A DNA stretch of 64,000 nt from the NCBI GenBank assembly GCA_025603075.1, contig MU626327.1:1-64000 (forward strand), in the 5' to 3' direction. A program made the translations under genes and the position numbers. Below are positions 45,231-56,244 of this stretch, piece after piece (position 1 is the first letter of the stretch; each line of letters starts with the position of its first letter). The notes below the pieces were generated by a model. It saw only the letters and a program-made list of their open reading frames with translations, had not been told where the DNA came from and did not search any database. This DNA is from Neoconidiobolus thromboides FSU 785 (lineage: Eukaryota > Entomophthoromycota > Entomophthoromycetes > Entomophthorales > Neoconidiobolaceae).

Positions 45231-45751
45231 TTATTTAGAATCACATTCCATATTTATAAAAGAAGTAAGATGTTCTTTTTCAAAAGTCTCCAAACTCCAT
45301 GATGTATTGCTCAGCTTCTCTTCGCCCCCAATCCAAGTATAAACCATAGCCATTTCTTTAGACTTACTGCCATTATCCTTAATAACTTCGACCACTATTT
45401 GAGTTCTATTATAATCCTAGCCATTCTATTAATTATTTATTTTATTTATGAAAGTTTGAATTACTTCGCCTTCAAAGCGATCTAACTTTACAATATCTTC
45501 TTCTGTTACATTTTTAAATAACTTCCCTTCTGTCAATTCGCCATCTGAGAAATAAATCCCTGGATATAGTGCTCCTTTAACTGTTACTCGTTTGTAATCC
45601 TAATATGATCCTTTTTATGTATATTCTTCTCAACTATTATTGTGTTTACCTTCAAAGTTGCAGGCAATAGTGTAAACTCTGTTTTTGGGCTCAATACTCT
45701 TTTTAAAACTGTAAGGTTTTGTAGACTACCATAAATAAATAGATCTTTCAT
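45231..45751 (-). CDS. Gamma-glutamylcyclotransferase/AIG2-like family protein
   Basis: Three short exons on the minus strand: 45751-45650, 45599-45465, 45416-45231, with introns of 50 and 48 bp (GT...AG, both phase 0), total 140 residues. The frame begins MKDLFIYGSLQN, with the YGSL motif of the GGCT fold. It continues LPATLKDYKRVTVKGALYPG and ends the core with VKLDRFEGEDYNRTQIVVEV, the family's LD-x-FEGE block containing the conserved acidic residue. The C-terminal part gives MAMVYTWIGGEEKLS. Proteins of this fold act on gamma-glutamyl compounds or are uncharacterised (AIG2-like); the substrate here is unknown. Each exon is too short to stand out as an open frame, but length and motif spacing fit the family closely. 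Confidence 0.85.
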
Positions 45752-46132
45752 TTCAAAAATAAATTTAAGATTGTGACATTCTTTATTCTTGTTAGATTTA
45801 TATTTATATGCTGATAAAATTCATGCAGTTCAAAAATAGCACAAAATACAACTGCAACAACAAATATTCTTTATATTTAAATACAGGATGCCCAAGCCTG
45901 GCGGGTGTCTCAAAAAAGATATTTATTTTGGAATTAGATGTTATGCTATTTTTAAACCGCATGAGTCTTACCAGAATATTAGTACCTACCTAACATTCTC
46001 ATTTTCAAAAAATAAATTTATTGTGATTTTCTAAAAGTAATACTAGACTATTATAGTACCAATGTAAAATTCAATAATAGAAGTATTCAAAAGAAAATGT
46101 GATTTAATAAAACGAAGTATTAGTTTAATAGT

Positions 46133-47277
46133 TTAAGGAACAGGAGCATCTTTGGGCTTAGGAATCCCTTGTCTTTCACGTTCATCCATAAAATAACGTG
46201 CAGATTTACGAAGTCCCTCTTCTATAGTATAGAGTGGCTCATAACCAAGGAGAGTACGAGCTTTAGTAATGTCAAAATAACGATCGTTAGTAGCATTGGA
46301 AACTACAAATGGAGTTAATTTCCAAGGGATAGGTTTGATGGGTTCCAATAAGTTGATAAAGAAGGTGACTAAGTAAGCAATGAAAAAGGAAACGTAATAA
46401 GGTAACACTTTGTAAAAGGAATTTTTAGCTCCAAAGAATGTTAAAAATTTACGTGCATTATTAAAGAATGGCATTGGGGTACCATTGGTAATAAAAAAAG
46501 CTTCTCCTGCTATTTTATCATTTTCGTCCAGTTTATCAGACGCTAATATATGTGCGTATGCTGCATTTTCAATATAAGTAAAGTCAAATAAGTTGGTATT
46601 ATCTCCGATGCATATCGAAGCTTGTCCTTTGTCTAATTGACCTAAAAATCCTGGTAAATTTTGACGATCTCCAGGTCCGAATAATCCACTTAATCTTAAA
46701 CTGCATGTTTTTAAAGTCGGAGAATTAGCTTTTAATACCATATCTTCGGCAAGGTACTATCATAACTTTATTAGTTTTAAAACAATAGAATAATTGTTTA
46801 ATTTACCTTTGTATGAGAATAATCTTCAATATGGTTTTTAACCGGTGGAAAACTTTCATTCATATTTCTTATTGGTGATCCATCATATACTACAGAGCAT
46901 GATGACGAAAATACTAACTTTGGAATGTTCAAATCTTGGCAAACTTTGATCACATTTTTCATACCTTCAACGTTCACTTTATGTAAAATTGCTTTTGGCG
47001 CATTTGCTAAAGGGGATGCGGTTTGGAAGATGGTAGTTACTCCTTGACAGGCTTCACTCATAGCATCATAGCTACATAAATCCCCTTTAAAAAATTTGAT
47101 ATCATTGGTATATTCAAGTCTTTTTTCTATGTCAAATAGCCTTATTTCTATTTCAGGCCTCTCTTTTTTTCTTTCAATTAACTGATTGACTATATGTCTT
47201 CCCAAAAAGCCTTCACTTCCAATTACCAAGTAAATTTCTTTTTCCATTTTATAAACTATTTTTGAATAATTCAACAA
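46133..47277 (-). CDS. 3-beta-hydroxysteroid dehydrogenase family, ERG26-like sterol C-4 decarboxylase
   Basis: Two exons, 47277-46807 and 46756-46133, with a 50 bp intron (46806-46757, phase 0), 364 residues. The second methionine (residue 11, MEKEIYLVIG, base 47247) is the more likely start, giving 354 residues, near the ~350 of ERG26/NSDHL. The NAD(P)-binding fold begins VIGSEGFLGRH (GxxGxxG at 20-26). The catalytic Y-S-H-T-K (153-157) ends exon 1, and exon 2 opens with YLAEDMV. Other family blocks are TCSLRLSGLFGPGD, FTYIENAAYAHILA and GEAFFITNGTPMPF. A hydrophobic stretch (YYVSFFIAYLVTFFINLL) suggests membrane anchoring, as known for the ER enzyme. ERG26 removes the C-4 carboxyl group in sterol synthesis; another 3-beta-HSD paralogue with different substrate is possible. 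Confidence 0.82.
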
Positions 47278-47982
47278 AGACTAATTCGAAATTAAGCTGT
47301 TGTTCAGATTTAGATTTTAGCCAATTAATTTGAGTGTCTTAAATATTAACTGTTGATTTGTTCTTTTAACATCGTATCATATTTTTAAATATGATTTAAA
47401 CTTTATGAACTCAACCCTTAAACATTTGATGAAAAGAAATGAAATAACTAAATAAAAGCTTATTTAATATTTTAAAGCCACCTTTTTATAATTTTTCTTT
47501 TGCTTATTAATCTATTACCAAAAAAATATAACTATTTTAAACTTAATATACAAAAAATCTCATAATATAAAGATAGGATAGCTTTATAAAGCTTTTGCTT
47601 TAATAAAGAAGTAACAAAAGCATCAGAAAATAATATATTGATAAATTCATCCAGTACTGATAAAAATTAAAGTTTGTTTTACTCCAAAGTTTGCCACAAA
47701 TAATAGAATGCTATTATTAAATTGAATCTACTTTTAGCCATATAAACTTTAATCAAAATCAACTCTTAATTAAGAAATCTGATAAATTAAAGGCCAATAA
47801 AAGTAGCAATTTTTGATAAAGTTATATGTTAGCACTTTTATTGGTTCTTTGGCTCATGGTACTTGGTAAAAAAGCTCATTGAATTTTTAAAACTTTTAGT
47901 ATTTAATTGGCTATTTAAAACAGGGACCAAACATTTAATAAATAAATTTTAGAATTTTATATCTTTGTTAATTTTGTAAATA
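47278..47982. other. Divergent intergenic region
   Basis: About 700 bp separates the ERG26-like gene (minus) from the coiled-coil gene (plus). It presumably holds both promoters. It is AT-rich with no clear motif, and no MITE is present. Confidence 0.5.
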
Positions 47983-50369
47983 ATGGAAACGTGTGAAAGA
48001 ACTTCACCATATAATCCGCATATTGCGCTACACGAAAAGGTACTGAATACATAATATGGTTTAGTAAATATTAATTTTATTTCTAGTCCAAAAAAATGGA
48101 AGCTGAGAATATTTATCTTACCCAAAAATTAAATTATTGTAAAAGACAGTTGGAAAAAGCTGCCGTATTAATTAAAAGGTTGTCTGCTACCCCAGATCCT
48201 GGGCCATGTAAACTGCCCCATGGAATGAGCGAAATCCAAAAAAAAGAATATGAAACAGCTATGAATGAATCAATTAAATATCGTATGGCCTACCGACAAA
48301 TTACCAATCGATTTGAAGTTCAAACTAAAGAATTAAAGGATATGAGAAGCATGGTAAATCAAATTTTAAAAGGTAAAGTGCCAGTCGAAACTTTACTATT
48401 TGAAACCCCAAATGAAAAGCAGCTCAAATCAAATGTTGAAGGATACAAAAATGATATTGAGAACTTAAAAAGAGTACATGCATTGGAAGTTGATCATTAT
48501 AAAAATGAGATCACCCAGCTTAATAATGAAGTCAAAAAATTTAAGCAGAAAGAAAAGAATGTTGAACCAAAAATTATTGAGCTTGAATATAGAGTTCATT
48601 TTTATACTAAGCAATTAAACAAAAATAGTAAAGACATCATGAAATTGAGTGAAAGAATAAAACTCCTTCTTGATGAATCACATCATAAAGATGTAATTAT
48701 TAAGAGCTTTGAAAAGAAAGTAAATACCATATGTCTTGCTCTTGACGGTCTATACAAGAAAGTGATGATTCTTGAAAAGGCGTTACGGGCTTCAGAAGAG
48801 GAAAAAGTAGCATTACCAGCTACTAAATTAGTTGAAAATGTTGTTAATATGGTCGAAAACGAAATTAGATCTACCGAGGATCCAGAAATTCTGAAGAGCG
48901 TATTAGCTACTGCAGCTGATAAAATTACTTTGTTAACGCAAGAAATTGGTAGGTTGAAAGATGAAGCTGATGGAGTTGAAAAAATGAAAGATTTGGCAAT
49001 CCAGCTTGGTAAAGAAGGTGATGATTTGAAAAAAGAAATGGTCGAAAGTAAAGACAAGAGAATTAACGAATTACTTGAGAAAATGGAAAGCCTGGAAATT
49101 TTAAATAAGGAGCTAGAGGCTAAAAATAGTGAATTGGAGGTTAAACGTATCGAACTCGGATCAAGAAGTAATCAAATAATGGATGTATCTTTAAATATTT
49201 CTGGACAAGAGGGTGAAGAATCCATAAAAAGCGTGAAAAAAAGTGATGGTATTACTGATGAAAAGAGAGACTATATTATTGAAGAAATGAAGCAGCAAAT
49301 CAAGGGACTTGATGGTGATATTGTGTTATTAAACAATAAGTTAACCTTTACTGAAGCAAGGAATAAAGAACTTGAAAACAAGTTAGCGAGTACTGAATTA
49401 ACAGCAATGAGTTTAAGTGAAAAGCTTCAAGAAATAACCGCTACCTCAACAAGCAATAATACAGAATATAGTCAAAAGATGGAAGAACTCGAGAAAAAGT
49501 TTATTCATGCCTTGGAAGCACTCAAAGACACCGAAGTTGAGTTTGAAGAACTACAAGAGCATACTGAATCTCTTTCTCAAAAGTTAGAGCTTGTTTCAGA
49601 GGAAGCATTTGATTATAAATGTCAAGTTTCGTGCCGAGAATTAGAACTTAGTGGTATGGAAGATAAAATAGCAGTATTGGAGAAAGAAAATGTTTCACTC
49701 AAGGAAGAGATTCAAGGTTTAAAGTCAAAGCTTGATCAATCAAGCAAAAATGTTCATATGACCCTCCAAACTCAAACTGAATCAGATAGTAAGATTGAGG
49801 CCTTACAATTAGAACTTAAACAATCCGATCAAGAATTATTTTTAAGCAAACAAGCTCAGGAAAAACTAAGAGGCGAACTTAATGAATTAAAACGCGAGGT
49901 TTCAATAGTCAATGAAACACTAATAAAAAAAGTAAAGGAAGAACAAGTCATTGAGGCAAAATTAATACAAGCTCAGAAACAAAATAGGAGTTACTCAGAA
50001 AAGATCAAAAGTTTACAAGTATTTAACTCTGAGTTAGCAGCTGAAAAAGAAGAGTTGTGTAGAAATATAATTGGTAAAAACAATACAAATGTATTAGATG
50101 AGAACCATCATCTAAAGGAAAGATGTAGTATATGGGAAACTAAGAATAAAGAATTAAGAGAAGAAATAACTAAATTAAATAGTAAAGCTCAAGAAGATAA
50201 GAAAAAGATTGAAGAATACCAGTGTTTAGAAGATGAAATTGAAGAAACTGTAGTTTTCTTAGAGACAAAGAATACGAAGCTTAAAGCTGATTATGAGGAA
50301 TTGGTTGAGAAGTATGAAAAATTAGAGGCGGAAAATCAGCGTTTAAATAGCCAACAGGAAGCTCAGTAA
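47983..50369 (+). CDS. Long coiled-coil protein, function unknown
   Basis: Exon 1 47983-48039 (19 codons, METCERTSPYNPH...) and exon 2 48087-50369, with a 47 bp intron (GTACTG...TTCTAG, phase 0), total 779 residues. Without exon 1 the frame would start at 48096 with MEAENIYL; the upstream exon is supported by clean splice sites and frame. Almost the whole protein is heptad-like Glu/Lys/Leu sequence, broken near residue 30-50 (TPDPGPCKLPHG) and in the middle by ALPATKLVENVVNMVENEI, a less charged helical segment. There is no kinesin, myosin, GRIP or CAP-Gly motif that I can see. Such proteins act as scaffolds or tethers at the Golgi, spindle pole or cell tip; which applies is unknown. Confidence 0.8.
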
Positions 50370-50503
50370 TTTTTTTAGTATCTGGAATACCTGAAGTAAT
50401 AGTTTGTAAATTATTTAACTTATTTAAAATAAAATTTATTATTATTGCATTTTTATTTTTATTTATTTGATAGTTTAGTAGTAAGTTGTTTTATGACTTA
50501 AAT

Positions 50504-50580
50504 ATGAGGATTTTTTTTAAGAATTTTGTCAACTTTTAAAATAATGCTTAAAAAATCGAAAAGTGATGAAACCAAAAGTA
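50504..50580 (+). repeat. MITE copy, internally deleted
   Basis: Starts TGAGGATTTTTTTTAAG, lacks the central CGCTCAAATAGCG, and ends in eroded AACCAAAAGTATAT. Ten bases separate it from the next copy. Confidence 0.6.
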
Positions 50581-50589
50581 TATACCATA

Positions 50590-50688
50590 TGGAGATGTAT
50601 TTTTTGTTTAAGAATTTTAATACAATCTTTCCACTTAAATAGTGCTTAAAAAATGGAAAAATAATGAAACTAGAAAAACACCCCCATA
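50590..50688 (+). repeat. MITE copy
   Basis: Nearly complete copy (TGGAGATGTATTTTTTGTT ... AACACCCCCATATA) in tandem with the one before. Confidence 0.85.
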
Positions 50689-51481
50689 TATTTTATTTTA
50701 ACTAAATAAAAAGTCAAAAATTTTTACAATAGAATATCTTTAAGAAAAATAATTACTTTTTTCATTAATAAGATCATACTATACTAAAATTTTGATACAT
50801 TGTTTAAATATGGATGTGTAGTACATAAAACATAAATATGATAACGTTATTTTTAAATGTATTATTTGACACATTAATTATAAACTCTAAGAAGAAAGCA
50901 TACAAACTAATAAAGATTTGATGATAAAACAGTAACATAATAAAGACAATTTTATTTAAACTAAAAAATAAAAAAGCAACTTGATTATTTTAATATCCAA
51001 TACTAATTTGGTAATTTATCAATATTGTTATTATAGTCGCTTTTATTACAATGAACTTAAATGTAATTATGGAATTATAGCTAAGTCTATGCTAAGAATT
51101 ATTTATAATATAATATAGGTCCAAATAAAGGTGACTTTTATCTGTTATAAATGACAATATAGAGAAACCTTAATAGTGAAAATTTAAAACCTAGTTTATA
51201 ACCTGATGGTTTTATATTTTGTTACAAGTATACATGTAACTGTTGAAAGCTTTGGCATCATTAGCTCAAAAAACAATTAAACGATCTTGTATACAAAGTT
51301 AACATCCAAAAGTAATAAACAAGTATCGTAGTCCTTGTATTGAAAATATGTATAAAATCATAAATACTTTAAGTTTAAAATTTAATCGTAAAACCCTTCT
51401 AGAAGGTAAAAGTAAATAGCTTACTTTGTAAATTAGCTGTGATGAAAATTTGTTAACTATATGAATAACATTGTAATGAGA

Positions 51482-53188
51482 TTATAAAGAAAGACAATAA
51501 GGATCTGGAAGTGGGGAATGAGTTAAATAGGATTTGATTTTTTCAAAAGCAAATTTGGAGTCTCTAAAACCATACATTGAGTTTATTGATAATTTTAAGA
51601 ATCTTATAAGATTTGATAAACTTTTATAAATAACATTATTATCTTCTTTAGTTAAGAAATCATTTGCTAATAAATTAATTGAAAAGTAGACTAAAGGAAT
51701 AAAATCCTCGGAATCTAATCCTATTTGGTAATAAATATCCTTCTTTAAGTGTTTTTGTTGAATTACCAAGTCAAGTAGCTTCCATATATTTACAGCGTTG
51801 TCATACATTTTGTAGCAGTAACCTCTGGAAGGCAATTTATGGAATTGAGGCGACAAAATTATTATAGGGTCTAATAATAACAACTTGCATGTATTTAAAA
51901 TGCTATAAGCACAGCTGTTAAAAAAGTGATTAGAGAATATCCTTATCCCATATTTTTTAAACTCATAAGCTTGAAATCGAGTAGCTAATTCATATATTTT
52001 ATATTCTTTTGGAGTCGATTGAACTGTTTTATCTATTTCATTTATTAGGTCATTTCTGTAACTATTTTCCTCATAAAAAATGGTTGAATTTACAATCTCA
52101 CTTTTTGTAATGTTCTTTATTATTTTATCTTTATAATAGCCTAAAAACCTACACGTTTCCATTTCTATCCAAACTATATGTGCATAGTAGGAAGATTGGG
52201 AATTGTATCCTATAGTTGAATCCAATAGCTTGCTATTTAAAAATAAAGTAATATCCTCTACAATTACAATATCCTCAGCTGAATTCCTTGCCACTGTTGG
52301 AGCACAAAGCACCTTTTTGTTTACATGCATAAACTGTTGATTCTGGTCTAATTTTAATTCATTTGGCTGGCACCATTTAATAAAAACATAAAACAAATCA
52401 ATAATTTCCCATAACTTTTCTTTCCATTTCCCATCAACTTTATTATTTTGCTTTTCAATTCCATTTTTCATTTGAATTGCACAATCAATATATATTGAAG
52501 CTGTTGCCCTTTGATTGCTATAAAAATATTCTGCAATAAGCAATGTAATTGCTGTGAGGTTTTCTAGGCAAGGCTGATCTATACCATCACTCAATAGTTG
52601 ATCAAAATTATTTAGTTGATAGTTTAATAACAAACTAAGCTCATTATCTGAAAATCTTATGATCTTATTAAATGTTTGAAACAGCATTAGCTTCAATAAT
52701 GACTTATTACTACTTTTTAATATATCCACTAGGCATTCTTTATCTATCCAATAGCCCTCAGGATCAATTCTAGTGTAATATACATCTATAAAGCAATTAA
52801 ACAACTGACTCGGGTTTATTCCGTTTGCCAACATTGATGACACTTTTAAGTCGCTTGCCGGATTATAATTGATAAGTGAAAACAAACTGGATGGAAGATC
52901 ATGACATTTTGTTAGATTGTTGAAGATCAATACTCCACGCTCAACTTCTTCCCAAAAGTCATGATTTTCTTTTTTAGCAATTAACCTTCCCCCTTTCCTT
53001 CTTCTCATTATATGCTTTAACTCTAGTACTTTCTTTTGCTTTTGAAATAAATATATCATCCATTTCAAGTAGTTTGTTAGTAAGCGCTGTTTAATTTTAT
53101 CAGACTGGTTGTTGATTTTGTATAATGTACATATAAGCTCGTTTTGCAGTAAATTTATTTGCTTATTCGCGTTATCTTTATAAGACAT
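51482..53188 (-). CDS. Diverged MHR-like protein (second subfamily)
   Basis: An intact intronless frame of 568 residues. The layout follows the MHR-like genes elsewhere in the window: a helical N-terminus ending in LTNYLKWMIYLF (compare DYLKWLEKE), then FIDVYYTRIDPEGYWIDKECLVDIL (compare VVDPYRLWLDKFNFKAIL), LLKLMLFQTFNKIIRFSD, LTAITLLIAEYFYSNQ and a long helical rest. Sequence identity to those genes is low. The RSRV basic motif and the conserved intron are absent, so this is a separate subfamily. No zinc cluster is seen. A decayed copy lies at 29070-30230, which shows that this subfamily also duplicates. The regulatory role is inferred from the fold pattern only; it could be any helical protein. 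Confidence 0.65.
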   Translation of the reverse strand: MSYKDNANKQINLLQNELICTLYKINNQSDKIKQRLLTNYLKWMIYLFQKQKKVLELKHIMRRRKGGRLIAKKENHDFWEEVERGVLIFNNLTKCHDLPSSLFSLINYNPASDLKVSSMLANGINPSQLFNCFIDVYYTRIDPEGYWIDKECLVDILKSSNKSLLKLMLFQTFNKIIRFSDNELSLLLNYQLNNFDQLLSDGIDQPCLENLTAITLLIAEYFYSNQRATASIYIDCAIQMKNGIEKQNNKVDGKWKEKLWEIIDLFYVFIKWCQPNELKLDQNQQFMHVNKKVLCAPTVARNSAEDIVIVEDITLFLNSKLLDSTIGYNSQSSYYAHIVWIEMETCRFLGYYKDKIIKNITKSEIVNSTIFYEENSYRNDLINEIDKTVQSTPKEYKIYELATRFQAYEFKKYGIRIFSNHFFNSCAYSILNTCKLLLLDPIIILSPQFHKLPSRGYCYKMYDNAVNIWKLLDLVIQQKHLKKDIYYQIGLDSEDFIPLVYFSINLLANDFLTKEDNNVIYKSLSNLIRFLKLSINSMYGFRDSKFAFEKIKSYLTHSPLPDPYCLSL

Positions 53189-54055
53189 ATTTACTATTAT
53201 GTTTCAGTATAGGAAATAAAAGTTAATTGTACATTTCTAATTTATAAATAGGAGTAAAGGTTGGTCAAAGAAATTAGAAAGTTTATGATTCAAAACCAAT
53301 TAATTCGAAATTTCGGGTCCAAATTAAAAGTATCCCACCAAAGTTTGTACAAATTTATCTTGATTTACTAGCTTAATAAAACCCAATCTAAGTAACCTTT
53401 ATATAACTTTATATCAAGTGACACAGATGAATACAACCAAGCTTTGGAGTACATGATACTATCTAATAGATTAAATCAGTGTCTTAAAAGTAAGAGGTTT
53501 TGCTATTAACAGTTATTACCACTTAAAACATTTAAAATAAAGCAGTTATATTATAAGCATGTTTAAAGTATTTTCTTGAATTATTAAATTTTATTTAGCA
53601 TACAGGGATGGATCTTTTTGTTTGGGAGTTTTACTAACAACCTTCCTACTTAAATAGCGCTTAAAAAATGGGAAAAATGATGAAATCAGTAAAACACCCC
53701 TATATTATTCAACTATGGTTTTTTGAACAATAGGTATAAAAAACTATATACCGAACTTTAAACATTATTTTTATCTAACGCTTTAATATCAAGACATAAT
53801 CCAATTTAAAAGTATCTTATAAGTAATTCAATATATAAACTTAATTACCATCTCATTTATATTCTGCTATTTCTCAACCATGACTTATTATATATATACA
53901 AATTTATATTTGAAAGACAAGTGAAGTTTTATTTCCTGAGCTGTACAATAAGCACTCTATTTTTTAAATACTCTTTACTCAAAAACAACGGAAGTGATTA
54001 AATGTATAAAATATGAAACTCCAATTCAATAAAAATGTTTAATCTAAAACTGATA
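53189..54055. other. Gene-free stretch
   Basis: It holds one MITE (53603) and nothing else I can recognise. Confidence 0.6.
53603..53702 (+). repeat. MITE copy
   Basis: Full-length, moderately diverged (AGGGATGGATCTTTTTG ... AAACACCCCTATA). Confidence 0.8.
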
Positions 54056-55242
54056 TTAAGCTCTTTTATTCTTACCATCTCTTGAAGAATATTTGCCATA
54101 GTTTTTTTCTGGATCAAACACCTCCCAACGAGAAGCTGGAAATATATGTTTGTTTTTTTCATACCATGACTTTTCCATAACTTTACCGGCATGAGTCTAA
54201 CAAAATAGTTAATATTAAATGAATCCAAATATTTTGTCCTTACTTCTTGGGTCTCAATACTTGCATCAAACACTAATCTTACATCTTCCTGCACATCAAA
54301 GTTAAATAATGGCCCACATTTACCTCGAGCTTTATTTATAATAAAATCATAGAACGTATAATGCTAAAAATCGTTAATCTTAAGACATACAATAGTAATT
54401 GATTTACATGTGGAATAATAATATCTTCTTTAACAAACAGCATATTATCGGTATGAACTCCTCTTAACTCATGTACCTGTAATCGACATTTTTCTAAAAA
54501 CTTCGCTATGCTGTCTCCTTTTTTGCACTTTATAAAAAATGAATAACTAACATATAAATAAATCATCATGACAAACCTCAACTTGATAACGGTGTCCAGA
54601 ACCATCCCAATAAGAATATGTTACAGTTATCATTTCCTCTTTCAGTTCTTCTTGCCTTTGCAACCATTCGGTTTTAAACTGTTCTTTTAACCTTATTTCT
54701 TCTTCTTCTCTTTCTTTATCAGGTAAAAATGAAGTATCAACTGTTGGATCCTTGCCAAATTTTTTAACTTTTCCTGTTTCCTCTAATATAATTTTAATTT
54801 TTGTAACTATTATTAAATATTAATCATTTACCTTGGCTATCTCCTCCTTCCTCTTCGTCCTCAAATGAAAAAGACAAAGTATTACCAACGCTCTTTTTCT
54901 TCTTCTTATTTTTACTTTAAGTTACATTAGTCCATTTCCTTTTATTTTTTTGAATTAGGATTACCTTGATTTTTTACTTATTAATCCTGACTTAGAATTC
55001 CTTTCCAGTTCATTTTTAATCCTTTTGAAATCTTCTAGTTTATATAATCCTACTGTGCTTCTTTTTAAATGATTTTCTATCGTTTCTACTTCTGTAACAA
55101 ACTTATCAGCTCCTATCTTAACTTTATTATCCAATTCAATCTGTCTCTTTTGACTCTCAAATTCACTCAACATATCCGCTCTTTTCTTCTCCATTATCGC
55201 TTGACGATTACTTTCTGCTAGTCCGTTTAAATGATCCGACAT
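54056..55242 (-). CDS. XAP5/FAM50 family nuclear protein
   Basis: Six exons on the minus strand: 55242-54965, 54914-54832, 54782-54577, 54527-54408, 54363-54244, 54196-54056; introns 44-50 bp, all GT...AG; total 315 residues against about 340 for human FAM50A. Exon 1 gives [15 protein letters not shown] and [12 protein letters not shown], matching the family's N-terminal block. Exon 2 carries a Lys-rich nuclear signal and an acidic patch. Exon 3 ends with [16 protein letters not shown], exon 4 has [20 protein letters not shown], exon 5 [19 protein letters not shown], and exon 6 [21 protein letters not shown]. These are the hallmark C-terminal XAP5 blocks in the right order. The family is nuclear and linked to spliceosome function and gene expression. 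The tail after KYSSRDG is short and not conserved. The gene is high confidence despite being split. Confidence 0.92.
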
Positions 55243-56244
55243 TTATTACTATTATTTTATTTATGAGTTAAAAATGTGTTTTAAGTTTGGATAACAGTGA
55301 GTTACAAAAATTGTATTAATTCATTCAAAAATACTTGCCCATTCAGCTCAATTCAAAAATTGGGTTTTTATAAAGATTATCGCCCAAATTTTTATTTAGT
55401 CACTGTTTTAAAACAGTTGGCAGTACGAAACCGAAATTTTTATTTTTAGCTGTTCGAATTCTTATAAGTAGTTTGGGGCAACTTCTACAGTTGAGTTATT
55501 TGTTTAAACTGTTTTTTAATATCTAATCCTTATATTTTGGCAGAGTTTATTCATAGCTTTACTCCTAAATGTATGGCTAAAAATTTCGAAAAAGAATTGG
55601 AACAATGTATCACAAAGAAGCATAAAAAAGATCAATAAAATCAATAAAATCAATAAAATCAATAAGATCAAAGCTGAGAATAAATTAGGAGGAATTGTGA
55701 TTTTAATTCTGTCAATACTTTTTTAAGAATTTTGATTGAAAAATTCTCCATGAAATGCAAGAGCAAGAGTTGTTCCCTTGACAAATAAAACCTTGAGTTT
55801 TTAGATGAGTAGAAGCCTATTTTTCAACGACTTTAAATTTGGGCTTTTTTAACTTTTAACGTTGAGTTTTTAATTTTAAAGCCAAAAATTTAAAATTTAA
55901 TGAAATTTTAACCCTTTATTAACTCTATGATTATCCCGAAGATTATTTATGCTTACCTCTCCCCTCTATTCCGCTCCTTATTCTTCTATTCCTTCATTTT
56001 ATTAATTTAATAAATTGGTTATGGAAAATAAACATCCGAATTAATTCTATTCATAATAGTATAATTAAACTTTAATATATCTATATTTAAAATATAAAAT
56101 AATATGGCTATTTGTTAATTAAATACCATTATTATAATAAAAATAGTACTTAAAAAATAATTTATTAAACTGCAAAAACTTAAAGTTACCAATTTACTTA
56201 GATTAAGGGAGAAGAAGTAAATAGTAAATTAAATAATCGACAAC
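55243..56244. other. Gene-free stretch
   Basis: Intergenic DNA between two minus-strand genes. It contains a 9-bp tandem repeat at 55631 but no MITE and no gene. Confidence 0.6.
55631..55671. repeat. Tandem repeat, 9-bp unit ATCAATAAA, about 4.5 copies
   Basis: Four units plus a partial one; the fourth differs at one base. It is too short to read as a gene feature. Confidence 0.85.

Larger units (their letters stand above)
50370..51481. other. Gene-free stretch
   Basis: Two MITE copies (50504, 50590) stand in tandem after the coiled-coil gene. Otherwise nothing is recognisable. Confidence 0.6.
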
